The position numbers and the translations under genes were made by a program. A DNA stretch of 64,000 nt from NCBI GenBank assembly GCA_910585435.1, contig CAJUEJ010000014.1:27936-91935 (forward strand), written 5' to 3'. Below, piece by piece: positions 8,106 to 16,791 of this stretch. This stretch comes from an uncultured Hungatella sp. GTDB taxonomy: Bacteria > Bacillota > Clostridia > Lachnospirales > Lachnospiraceae. Positions within the stretch are counted from its first letter, which is position 1, and every line of letters begins with the position of its first letter. The notes below the pieces were generated by a model. The model was not told where the DNA came from. It did no database searches and worked only from the letters and a program-made list of their open reading frames with translations.

Positions 8106-9401
8106 CTACAATTCATCAATCAAAGTGATAATCTCTTTAATAGGCATTAAGCGACCATCAACCTCTTTCGCCCGATGGTACCTCAATATATCCTTTGCCG
8201 TCTGTTCCATAGCCGGAAATGCGCTACGAGTCAGCTGGTTTGCATAGATCACAATATTGACCCCATGCATTGCCAACTCGCCTTCCGTAATGGAATTAAA
8301 AGAAGAAGGCACGACAACAAGAGGCGTATTCTTATCATCTTTTCGGAATAAATCACAGAATTCCAATATCTCATCCGGCTCTTTTTTGCGGCTGTGAATC
8401 ATAATCCCGTCCGCCCCTGCCGCTACATATGCCCTGGCCCTGTTTAATGCATCCTCCATTCCCTGCTCCAGAATCAGGCTTTCAATGCGGGCAATTATCA
8501 TAAACTCGTCCGTCAGCTGAATTGCCTTTCCTGCAGCAATCTTCTTGCAGAAATTCTCGATGGTATCCTGGGTCTGGACAACTTCCGTACCAAACAGGGA
8601 ATTTTTCTTTAACCCGGTCTTATCCTCAATGATAACCGCCGATACTCCCATCCGCTCCAGGGAACGCACCGTATAGACAAAATGCTCCGTCAGTCCGCCG
8701 GTGTCGCCGTCAAAGATAATAGGTTTTGTAGTAACCTCCATCACATCATCAATGGTCCGGAATCTGGATGTAATATCCACCAGCTCAATATCCGGCTTTC
8801 CCTTTGCCGTAGAGTCACACAGAGAGCTAATCCACATGGCGTCAAACTGGTCAAGCTCCCCTTCATTGGCCACCACTGTTTTCTCCGCAATCAGGCCGGT
8901 CAGCCCACTGTGAACCTCCAGAACCTTCACAATAGGGCACAGCTTTATAAGCTGTTTCAGACGTTTTCTTCTGTACTCTGGCATCCTTAATTTTTCCCGC
9001 ATCCTGATATCCATGCGTCTTGTATTGGTATTGTATGTATATGGAACTTCAATAAGCTGACCGCCGTAAGCCGCCAAAAGCTCTTTTACATTGTCCCGGA
9101 TGCCCTTCATAGGCCCTTCCTTCCAGTTATCACCGTGTATCACATAATCTGGATGGAGCTTTTGTATAATATTGTCATACATGATTTCATCCTGCACCAC
9201 CACACTGGATACGCCCTCAATCCCTTTTATTAAATTTACCCGCTCTTCAAATTCCACCCCTGGGAAACGGTTAAAACGCACCATGGCCTCATCGCTTAAA
9301 ACCCCGACAATCACTTCACCATATTTCATAGCTTCATGAATGATATTGAGATGCCCTTCATGGATCATGTCTGTGCAAAAACAAGTATATACCTTCTTCA
9401 T
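8106..9401 (-). CDS. cytidylyltransferase-PEP phosphomutase fusion
   Basis: Two enzymes in one chain of 431 residues. Residues 1-130 are a nucleotidyltransferase of the cytidylyltransferase/TagD fold, with the HEGH signature (about 16-19). From about 145 to the end is a phosphoenolpyruvate mutase of the isocitrate-lyase superfamily, with the EDKTGLKKNS motif (about 260) that marks PEP mutases, and the FDGDTGG and GADGIMIHSRKKEPDE segments. The mutase makes the C-P bond of phosphonopyruvate from PEP. The N-terminal domain is expected to attach CMP to the finished phosphonate for transfer to a glycan (family knowledge plus inference). ATG 9401 has AGAGGTGAT upstream. It lies 23 bp after the dehydrogenase gene and 84 bp before the decarboxylase gene. 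Confidence 0.95.
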   Translation of the reverse strand: MKKVYTCFCTDMIHEGHLNIIHEAMKYGEVIVGVLSDEAMVRFNRFPGVEFEERVNLIKGIEGVSSVVVQDEIMYDNIIQKLHPDYVIHGDNWKEGPMKGIRDNVKELLAAYGGQLIEVPYTYNTNTRRMDIRMREKLRMPEYRRKRLKQLIKLCPIVKVLEVHSGLTGLIAEKTVVANEGELDQFDAMWISSLCDSTAKGKPDIELVDITSRFRTIDDVMEVTTKPIIFDGDTGGLTEHFVYTVRSLERMGVSAVIIEDKTGLKKNSLFGTEVVQTQDTIENFCKKIAAGKAIQLTDEFMIIARIESLILEQGMEDALNRARAYVAAGADGIMIHSRKKEPDEILEFCDLFRKDDKNTPLVVVPSSFNSITEGELAMHGVNIVIYANQLTRSAFPAMEQTAKDILRYHRAKEVDGRLMPIKEIITLIDEL

Positions 9402-9424
9402 AATGATATCACCTCTGTAATAGG

Positions 9425-10603
9425 TTATAAGTTCTTTTCAATGACCTCTTTGATTAAAAATTGTGCCGCCTTTTCAATCTCATCGTACCCCACCTGTTTC
9501 ATCAGAGAAATACCGAATGCATTTCTGCATTTTTCAATCAGCTGATCTGTATAGGTAAGAATTCCATTCTCCACACTCTCAATCCCATCCAGGTAGAGAG
9601 ACTCTCTATTCTTCTTTCTCATGGAATCCAGGTCAAAATATTTTTCATCAATATAAGATGTTACCGTTTCACTGCTTCCGTCAATCACAACCGGATATCC
9701 GCCTATCTCTCCAAATACCCCCGGGCAGTGGAGCCTGGTTTTCTTCCCTTCTCTGACCGCATCCAAAATCCCCTGTATAATCTGGAAATTGCTGGAAGCG
9801 TTCATCATGTTTCGTTTTGCATCTGACGGCATGGGTATTTTGCAGGCGGCAAATATTCTGTCCATGTCCGGCTTCAGTTTTCTGCCTCCATACCGGATAT
9901 CTATCAGCTGGCTGACTCCCTCCGTCTGCCCTTCCTTGCTGATTACCACATCATGGAAATGGCTTACTGCATAGGTAACCTCAACATTCCAGTAGTCCTC
10001 AAGTTCATATTCTTCCGCCACGGCAAACTGGATCCTGGGAATCAGGTGATTGATGTTTCCGCTTCCAAAGTCAGGATAGAATTTGCCTGCTGATTTTAAC
10101 CAGGGTATCACTGCATCTGAATATGACGTATTGATAACAACTGCCTGACTCTCAGCTTTTTTACAGGCCTCCATAATGTTTCTGATATATTTAATTGCCA
10201 AAGGCGCCCATATACCATATGCCCTCACATTTTTCCAGGATATACTTCCGTATTTTAACCCGGAATAGGCGCGGCTGGAATTGACAATGATATCCGGCCG
10301 GCAATCCCTGATACACCTGGCAATGGAATCTACCTTCTCCAGATCCACATCCCCCCGAATGGTTATCCTTGTCCTGTTTTCATTCCGTATAAGCGCAGCT
10401 ACTCTGACTATATTTACGTCAGATACCATTTTCTCTTCATTTCTTCCGGCCACACAGATCTCAATGCCACTGTCCTTTGCCGACAGAAGATAATCCAGAA
10501 GATACAGCCCCACACTGCCCAGGCCTATGATCATAATCTTTACTTTTCGTCCTGGTATCTCCGCCTTCAATTTATTAAGTTTTTCATCCAATGTTTTCAT
10601 CAT
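9425..10603 (-). CDS. NAD(P)-binding dehydrogenase, substrate unknown
   Basis: A 392-residue oxidoreductase with an N-terminal Rossmann fold (KIMIIGLGSVGLYLLD, about 22-37, then AGRNEEK), most like the saccharopine-dehydrogenase-type NAD(P)-binding proteins. Downstream it has IIVNSSRAYSG and a C-terminal domain with no motif I recognise. Its place immediately before PEP mutase and phosphonopyruvate decarboxylase suggests it acts in the phosphonate pathway, perhaps on phosphonoacetaldehyde or a later intermediate, but it is not the iron-dependent alcohol dehydrogenase usually used to reduce phosphonoacetaldehyde. Two in-frame ATG codons (10603 and 10600) are possible starts. The exact reaction is open. 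Confidence 0.7.
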   Translation of the reverse strand: MMKTLDEKLNKLKAEIPGRKVKIMIIGLGSVGLYLLDYLLSAKDSGIEICVAGRNEEKMVSDVNIVRVAALIRNENRTRITIRGDVDLEKVDSIARCIRDCRPDIIVNSSRAYSGLKYGSISWKNVRAYGIWAPLAIKYIRNIMEACKKAESQAVVINTSYSDAVIPWLKSAGKFYPDFGSGNINHLIPRIQFAVAEEYELEDYWNVEVTYAVSHFHDVVISKEGQTEGVSQLIDIRYGGRKLKPDMDRIFAACKIPMPSDAKRNMMNASSNFQIIQGILDAVREGKKTRLHCPGVFGEIGGYPVVIDGSSETVTSYIDEKYFDLDSMRKKNRESLYLDGIESVENGILTYTDQLIEKCRNAFGISLMKQVGYDEIEKAAQFLIKEVIEKNL

Positions 10604-10688
10604 TCTTCACTCTTTCTGCCCGTAATCCTACCGGGCACTGCTTTGCAAAAATTCCGGTAAATGCAGCACCGTTCGACACGAAATACCT

Positions 10689-11468
10689 TTACATTTCCTG
10701 CCGGCTATACTCGCTCTCCACAGAGCTGTGCCGGCGAATCCGCCTGTAATCCAATATTGTATTGCAGTTAACCCATTCCCTGAACATAACCATATCATAC
10801 TGTTCCCGGCCCAGGTTTCCAAAATATCTCTGTATAATAACCAGATTGGTTCCCCGCCACTGGTCTTCACCGATGCTGTCTGTCACCTTTTTAAGATGTA
10901 CTCTGTCCGCAAATTTCCAGATCTGGCCGGAATTGAATATTCCTAAAAATGGTTCCGGAATTTCCAGTGCGCTGTGAGATGTGTCATAAATATAATGAAT
11001 TCCATACTGTTCATCAAAATAAAATGCTACTGCCTTGCTGGCAAGTATGGCTTCCTGGTTGCAGGTGATAATATTGCCAGGTTTGTCACAGATTTCCTTA
11101 AAGCTCTCCCTATCCACGTACAAATCGCCTTCTGCAAACACTACCTCATCAAATGGCAGGCTTTGAATCTCTCTGAGCGCCAGATACAAGCTGTAGCATG
11201 ATCCGTAGTCTGCATAATGCTCATTTTTTACAAGAATAATTTTTTCTTTCAGATCATTAAAATAATGAGCAACAGTTTTTTCCAGCTCCTCATACATGAA
11301 TCCGCCGACAATCACATAGCGGTCAAATTCCGTATTCTGATGAAGGATTCTGTACAGCAGTGACGCTTCGATGCCTTCCTCATGATAAAGACATTTCAGG
11401 CAGGGATATCCCAGGGATTCACTGAATCGGCTGGACATTCCTGCTACGGTTATCACCAGTATTTTCAA
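10689..11468 (-). CDS. nucleotidyltransferase, sugar/choline-phosphate type
   Basis: A 259-residue nucleotidyltransferase related to LicC and similar CTP/NTP transferases. The N-terminal nucleotide-binding loop reads ITVAGMSSRFSESLGYPCLKCL, where the lysine of CLKCL takes the place of the usual PK motif, and the metal-binding region is VVFAEGDLYVD. I set the start at TTG 11468, which overlaps the TGA of the preceding epimerase gene (TTGA) and follows a strong GGGGGAG; the longer reading to 11519 would add 17 residues that are not family-like. It probably activates a phosphonate or sugar phosphate with CTP for LicD or for the polymerase-like proteins of this locus (inference). Confidence 0.75.
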   Translation of the reverse strand: MKILVITVAGMSSRFSESLGYPCLKCLYHEEGIEASLLYRILHQNTEFDRYVIVGGFMYEELEKTVAHYFNDLKEKIILVKNEHYADYGSCYSLYLALREIQSLPFDEVVFAEGDLYVDRESFKEICDKPGNIITCNQEAILASKAVAFYFDEQYGIHYIYDTSHSALEIPEPFLGIFNSGQIWKFADRVHLKKVTDSIGEDQWRGTNLVIIQRYFGNLGREQYDMVMFREWVNCNTILDYRRIRRHSSVESEYSRQEM

Positions 11469-12451
11469 TCTCTCATCTCCCCCACACACATTTCGATTCC
11501 CTGCTCCAAAGTGATGCATGGCCTCCAGCCTGTCCTCTCCCGAATCTTATCTGTATTTAATAGCCTTCGTTTGGGATCAGACTCCCGATATCCCCGGAAT
11601 GTAATCTGCGGATTTTCAACGCCTGCCTTCCTGGCACACAGCTTCACCAGATCAATAATGGAAATCTCCTCATCCGTCGCCACATTATACACAGAGCCAT
11701 CCAGAGCTTTCTCCGATTGAATCAGGGCGATTACTGCCCTGCAGCTGTCCTCATTGTGGAGAAATGTGCGGTAGTTGACTTTGGAATTCTCCAGAAGCTC
11801 CACGGTTCCATTCTCCTTTAACTGATTTAAAATGTGGGGAATAATATGTTTCGGATACAGTTCATTTTTGCTATATACATTGGCAAAGCGGATGGAGCAC
11901 CCCTTGATCTTTCCCTCCATCACTGCTTCCTTCATAAAAAATTCTGTCAGAAGCTTACCCGTGGCATAGCTGGTTCTCTGGCTGTGCTCCGCATTGGCCA
12001 TGGTGATATAATCGGATTCCGACACCCCGTGTTCTCCCCAGGAATTCATGGAATAGACCTCTGATGTGGAGCAGTTAATATAGATATCTGCTCCCACGGA
12101 AACTGCCTGTTCCAAAAATGATTTCATCCCCAGCACATTGGTCTCAAATGTGCGGTTCACATAATAAAAATGCTCCGTATGAACCACTGCTGCGCAGTTG
12201 ATATAAATCAGCCTCTCACATTCTTCCTTTCGAGACAGAACTTCCTGCTTCAGCCTGTCCATCTGCTCTGTATTATTCAGATCATACTCGTGGAAGGAAA
12301 ATTTTTCATCTGTTAATATATCCTCCACGGTTCTGATAGAAGAAGCGAAAAAATTGTCAAACCCTATCACATAGTTATCGGATGCAAGCAGCTTCCTCGC
12401 CAGCTCATTTCCCGTCATTCCGGTAACTCCGCTGATCACATATAAATCCAT
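11465..12451 (-). CDS. NAD-dependent epimerase/dehydratase, extended SDR
   Basis: A 328-residue extended short-chain dehydrogenase/reductase acting on nucleotide-linked sugars. Visible are the Rossmann motif GVTGMTGNELA (about 8-18), the acidic FDNFF segment, NCAAVVHTEHFYYVN, the catalytic YATGK (Tyr/Lys about 161-165) with an upstream serine in NCSTSEVY, and SIRFANVYSKNE. It starts at ATG 12451 with GGGGGATT upstream, three bases after the phosphoesterase stop, and overlaps the nucleotidyltransferase start by four bases, so the three are translationally coupled. Substrate is unknown; a role in building the glycan, or reduction/epimerisation of a phosphonate intermediate, is inferred from place only. 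Confidence 0.85.
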   Translation of the reverse strand: MDLYVISGVTGMTGNELARKLLASDNYVIGFDNFFASSIRTVEDILTDEKFSFHEYDLNNTEQMDRLKQEVLSRKEECERLIYINCAAVVHTEHFYYVNRTFETNVLGMKSFLEQAVSVGADIYINCSTSEVYSMNSWGEHGVSESDYITMANAEHSQRTSYATGKLLTEFFMKEAVMEGKIKGCSIRFANVYSKNELYPKHIIPHILNQLKENGTVELLENSKVNYRTFLHNEDSCRAVIALIQSEKALDGSVYNVATDEEISIIDLVKLCARKAGVENPQITFRGYRESDPKRRLLNTDKIRERTGWRPCITLEQGIEMCVGEMRD

Positions 12452-12454
12452 TTT

Positions 12455-13294
12455 CTAAATCCCCCATTCTAATCGTTCCCGATAAAATTCATCTACCTGT
12501 CCGTGGTAGGCAGACTGTTCTTCCTGGATATTGTATCTCACTTTTTCAAATGTCACCTGCTCTGTCTCTGTATCCAGTACGGCAAACTGTGCCATATTGT
12601 TCAGATTCCGGGGCTGTCCCACAGAGCCGGGGTTGATAAAAATCACTTTCCTTTTATTGCGCCGCCTTGTGTCCTCACAGGCTGTGTATTTTTCTATAAA
12701 ATGAGGCAGGTGGGAGTGTCCGGAAAAAATATAATCGTAATCTCTGTACTTAAGTTCTGGCTGCATTGAAGCCAGTGCTGTAGAATCTGGTGCTACAGAA
12801 TCTGGTTTAACCACGCTCGTTCCTGTTTGCTTCCAGGCTGAGTACTCTGACTTTCCCCCATCCAGACAGATATTTTCAGGTTTTATGCTTTTCCAATACA
12901 TATCCTCCAGGCTTCCATGTACTGCCAGACACTTTTTGCCGCCGCAGCTAAATTCCTTCATTCCCAACGGCTCCATCTCATGACAAATGTAATCCCAGGA
13001 ATCCTGATTCAGTATGCTCCTGGTATACCTGGCACAATCTCTGCCCCGCTCGGAGGAAAATCTGTCATATATGTCTTGAATAACTGCATCTTCATGGTTT
13101 CCACGTATATTACATAAAACCGGGTATGGAAGATTCCTTACCATCTGTATTACTTCATTAGAGTGCATGCCGTAATCGATGATATCTCCAAGTAAAATAC
13201 AGGCCTCTATGTCTGCCGTCTGTGCCGCTTTGGTAAGAACGGCTTGAAGGGCTGCCTGATTGCCGTGGATGTCGGATAGGATGAGAAGTTTCAT
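12455..13294 (-). CDS. metallophosphoesterase
   Basis: A 279-residue calcineurin-like phosphoesterase with all metal-ligand blocks: DIHGN (about 8-12), GDIIDYG, RGNHED and GHSHLPH, followed by NPGSVGQPR, which places it near the YfcE/yeast vacuolar-type phosphodiesterase group. I chose ATG 13294, which has GGGAG seven bases upstream, rather than the in-frame codon at 13315. It lies between the AT-rich glycan genes and the phosphonate genes; possible jobs are hydrolysis of a phosphate ester intermediate or of a nucleotide by-product. No signal peptide, so cytoplasmic. Confidence 0.85.
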   Translation of the reverse strand: MKLLILSDIHGNQAALQAVLTKAAQTADIEACILLGDIIDYGMHSNEVIQMVRNLPYPVLCNIRGNHEDAVIQDIYDRFSSERGRDCARYTRSILNQDSWDYICHEMEPLGMKEFSCGGKKCLAVHGSLEDMYWKSIKPENICLDGGKSEYSAWKQTGTSVVKPDSVAPDSTALASMQPELKYRDYDYIFSGHSHLPHFIEKYTACEDTRRRNKRKVIFINPGSVGQPRNLNNMAQFAVLDTETEQVTFEKVRYNIQEEQSAYHGQVDEFYRERLEWGI

Positions 13295-13327
13295 ACTATA
13301 TCTCCCAATAAACAAACATAATAATTT

Positions 13328-14254
13328 TCATTTTATTTTTACATACATTGCGGTTAATATTGCATAATTTACTAATCTATAGCCTTCTAATGTCATTTTT
13401 TTATGAAGTGCCGTATCTAATATCTCTTCAATAGAATTTTTATTTAGTATTTCTATTAAAACACACTGTGGACAATATTTTTCCCAATCAAAAGACATAA
13501 CTATCTTTTCATCCAGACCTTCTACATCAATATCTAACAAATCTATATGAAAAATATTGTTTTCCTCTAATATACGATTTAGCGTTTTTACCTGAACCTT
13601 TCGTATTTCTTTTAACTCTAATCCATCCACATCTTTAAAAATATCTTTATCAAATGTATTTACATCTGCCTCATTATATATATAAAATTCCAACTCACCC
13701 TCTAAATCTGAGACCCCACAATTTATATTCTTATCTTCTGGTCTAAATTTCTTAAATAGCTTAATACTATCAATATTGGCATCTATATTAATCCCTCTCC
13801 ATCCCACATCATACGCCCACTTAGTATTAGATGCATAAAAAGGGTGAAATGCCCCAACATCAACATAAATTCCTTTATAGCTTTTAGGATAGGTTGAAAA
13901 GTAATCTTTTAGCCATAATTCTTCCCCACATGTTGAGTTAAAAGTTTTATTCCAATACTCTTCAAATTTTATTAATCTTCTCGGACGATATACCTTTTCA
14001 ACATAATTTTCAAGCATATCATCCATGAGTTGTATATATATATCACTACAGCGTGCATTCGCAATAATAATTCGCTCCTCTTCTTTATTAAAATGTTTTA
14101 AAAATTCGCTATAAAATAAAACTATTTTTCCACAATAGCTTATACCATTTTTCTCTTTATTATTATCAATAAAGCCTATTATATCTAACTTATTAGAAAA
14201 TATTTCATAACATTGTCTTCCGAATTTTCCAGCACCAAATATCCAATATTTCAT
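13328..14254 (-). CDS. FkbM-type methyltransferase with N-terminal Rossmann-like module
   Basis: 308 residues. The first 100 or so begin KYWIFGAGKFGRQCYEIF and continue IIGFIDNNKEK, a Rossmann-like module that recurs in several proteins of this locus. From about 120 on is a SAM-dependent FkbM-family methyltransferase: GIYVDVGAFHPFYASNT (motif I), GWRGINIDAN and DLLDIDVEGLDEKI. Such enzymes O-methylate sugars and natural products. The gene overlaps the preceding stop (ATGA), has AAGGAG before ATG 14254, and is at the left edge of the AT-rich segment. Target sugar unknown. Confidence 0.88.
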   Translation of the reverse strand: MKYWIFGAGKFGRQCYEIFSNKLDIIGFIDNNKEKNGISYCGKIVLFYSEFLKHFNKEEERIIIANARCSDIYIQLMDDMLENYVEKVYRPRRLIKFEEYWNKTFNSTCGEELWLKDYFSTYPKSYKGIYVDVGAFHPFYASNTKWAYDVGWRGINIDANIDSIKLFKKFRPEDKNINCGVSDLEGELEFYIYNEADVNTFDKDIFKDVDGLELKEIRKVQVKTLNRILEENNIFHIDLLDIDVEGLDEKIVMSFDWEKYCPQCVLIEILNKNSIEEILDTALHKKMTLEGYRLVNYAILTAMYVKIK

Positions 14255-16779
14255 ATAATCTCCTTTTCTAAATATTGTCCTATTACAAAATCATGAACCC
14301 TTTGTCCACAAGAACCATCTAAATTCTCACAAATAGATTTGATTGACTTCATTTGCCGCTCTTTTATTTCAGAATAATCTTCATGTGTCAAAAAATCCAC
14401 AAATCTTTTCATAGGAAAAATCTGGCTTTCTCGACATACAAAATTACCATCCTTGTCTAATTTTTCAAATCCATCCTGCTTATCTATAAACCATTGAAAA
14501 GAATCATCAGACATTTGGGGATAGAATACTTCATATGTCTCCTCTTTAATATCTATTTCTGCCAAAGCCCCATCTGATAATCGTTGTACTAATAATACTC
14601 TTGTATCTTTTGGTTTAGCAAAAATAGCCATTCCCTTCATATCTGGAACATATCCATTTGAAATAATAGACGCCTCTTTCCAAAATTCAGATAATAATAT
14701 GCTTATCTTCCTTGTCTTTTTATTAATCTTAAGCATACTATTACCTGAATGTGGAATTGTTACAATCCAATCTTTCATGTCGATCAATTTACTATGTGCC
14801 ACTAAACCTATTTTTTCTTCTATTAATCCAAACTTACTTGGCATTTTTATTGTTCTAATATGACGCATTTGTTTATTAAAACATAATATATTGCCGGTTC
14901 GTCCCTCTGATACGTATATAAGTTCTGAATCACAGACTATTCCTGTGAATCCTTCACCTTTACTTCCAATTTTGTATATAATACTTCTTTTACTCTCCAT
15001 ATCAAATTTGAGCAATTTATTACTATCAGCAGATGTAATCAAAATAACCTTTCCATCACATACAGCATCCCACATATATTTTGCTCTATTTCGATGTTGA
15101 TTTATATATAAACCTGAATAAATACCTTCATAACGTATATATTCTTTCGTTTCTAAATTCCATTCTAACATTAAATTCTGATACATTGAAAAATAAAACA
15201 CACTAGATTTATATCGAAACATCTTCATAGCCGAAATATTTTCACTATCTTTTACTAAAGTCTTAACAAATTTCTGTTTAGACTTACTATAATATACTGC
15301 TTCTAACGAATTATATGGAGATAACCATATATTATCACCATCCAATTCAAGCATAGAATTTGTACATGTCCACTTATTTTGTCCTTCTATTCGATTAATA
15401 AAATGAATCTGTTCCCATCTATCATCCATATAAAAAAGGCCATTATAATCCAGCGATATCAACCACCATCTATCTTTATCGTAAATCGCATCTATAATTC
15501 GGATTCTTTTCTCCTCCTCTATAGTAAAGTCTCGATAAATGTTATTATCTAAAATATAAATAGGTTTTCCTGCTACATCAAACAGACTGACCACTGAAGA
15601 TGAACTTTCTCCTATATAAGCATTCGCAGACACAACAGTCTTTGTAATATCTGGTGTAACATCTAAAATTCCAATTTGATGAGTCACAAAATATTGTTTT
15701 ATTTCTTGATAGGCATCAGAAAGTTCCCAACGCATTGCTTTTATTGTCGCTTCAAGCAGTGGATGCGGTCTCCAGATCAATACAATTTCTCTGTTTTTTT
15801 CAAACAATTCGAAAATATATTTTAATTTTTTTATAAAGGCTTCTCCATTATATAGAAAACAATTAATGCTTGTGTTTAACATTACTGTAGCTTTTATTCC
15901 AATAAAATTTTTCCATTCTTCTGGAAACTCTGTCTTACTTTGAGTCATCATAAAAATACGATCGAATTTCGGTGAACCAAATGCCAAAACCTTATTATAA
16001 TACTTAGTAGAAATGAATCCTTTACGAAAATATTCCGATTGTACTATCATATAATCCACATTCTCATATGCTGGTAAATCTTTATGATGCTCTGATACTG
16101 TTCCACTATTAACGTAATATGGTACATAAATTAGTTTATCCACATATTGCTTTAATGTTTTGGAATAATAGTCTGGATGTACGCTTGTTACTAAATTACA
16201 ATTATCATATGGATTATGTATATAAGCAATATCCGGACGTTCGTTTTCTAACGAGAATTCATCAAAACTTACAATTGGTACATATTGAGGGAATTCCATT
16301 CCTTCATATGAGAATAATGCTTCTTGTTTTTCTCGATCAATTTTGTAATATGGTATGGGAATCACCTTACACTCACACCTACTATCAGACTTTGCCGCAA
16401 TCCATATACTCTCTAAACTATCCCACATGGATGCCTTATATGGGAAAAAAACAACTAATACTCTTATAGGCTCTGCATTTACGTATTCAATAACTTCTGA
16501 AATATATTCATCTAATTCAACAATATCCTCTTTTAAAAAAGGTACACGAATAAAAAGTTGATAAAGAGCCTCGCAATACCTTTCTAATAGAAAAACACTT
16601 TTTTCCGGAAATTCAAATTTCTGTTCTATCTCTTCTCCAATAGTTATAGCTGCCTCTTGACAATCCTGAAGAGTCTTATATACAATATCATCTAATTGGT
16701 TAATCAAACCTTTATGGTGCAATTTCAGTAACAGCTGTAATGCCTCTTTAATTTTAGATTTCGTATGTCTTCTTATCAT
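14251..16779 (-). CDS. CDP-glycerol-transferase-like protein with C-terminal propeller-like domain
   Basis: 842 residues. After a helical start (1-100), residues of about 105-430 resemble CDP-glycerol glycerophosphotransferases (TagF/TagB fold, GT-B like): VVFFPYKASMWDSLE, YIHNPYDN, FGSPKFDRIF, VLIWRPHP and AYIGESSSSVVSLFDVAGKPIYIL, the last being the donor-binding segment. The part from about 430 to 790 is a run of W/Y-rich beta repeats (ISLDYNGLFYMD, NIWLSPYNSLEAV, KVILITSADSNKLLKF, SELIYVSEGRTGNILCF), best read as a beta-propeller fused to the transferase. It should transfer a CDP-linked polyol phosphate or similar group onto the glycan, and the fused TagD-like enzyme at 29391-30740 could supply a donor. 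No transmembrane segment. Family good, substrate unknown. Confidence 0.75.
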   Translation of the reverse strand: MIRRHTKSKIKEALQLLLKLHHKGLINQLDDIVYKTLQDCQEAAITIGEEIEQKFEFPEKSVFLLERYCEALYQLFIRVPFLKEDIVELDEYISEVIEYVNAEPIRVLVVFFPYKASMWDSLESIWIAAKSDSRCECKVIPIPYYKIDREKQEALFSYEGMEFPQYVPIVSFDEFSLENERPDIAYIHNPYDNCNLVTSVHPDYYSKTLKQYVDKLIYVPYYVNSGTVSEHHKDLPAYENVDYMIVQSEYFRKGFISTKYYNKVLAFGSPKFDRIFMMTQSKTEFPEEWKNFIGIKATVMLNTSINCFLYNGEAFIKKLKYIFELFEKNREIVLIWRPHPLLEATIKAMRWELSDAYQEIKQYFVTHQIGILDVTPDITKTVVSANAYIGESSSSVVSLFDVAGKPIYILDNNIYRDFTIEEEKRIRIIDAIYDKDRWWLISLDYNGLFYMDDRWEQIHFINRIEGQNKWTCTNSMLELDGDNIWLSPYNSLEAVYYSKSKQKFVKTLVKDSENISAMKMFRYKSSVFYFSMYQNLMLEWNLETKEYIRYEGIYSGLYINQHRNRAKYMWDAVCDGKVILITSADSNKLLKFDMESKRSIIYKIGSKGEGFTGIVCDSELIYVSEGRTGNILCFNKQMRHIRTIKMPSKFGLIEEKIGLVAHSKLIDMKDWIVTIPHSGNSMLKINKKTRKISILLSEFWKEASIISNGYVPDMKGMAIFAKPKDTRVLLVQRLSDGALAEIDIKEETYEVFYPQMSDDSFQWFIDKQDGFEKLDKDGNFVCRESQIFPMKRFVDFLTHEDYSEIKERQMKSIKSICENLDGSCGQRVHDFVIGQYLEKEII

Positions 16780-16791
16780 AATAGTAAACCT

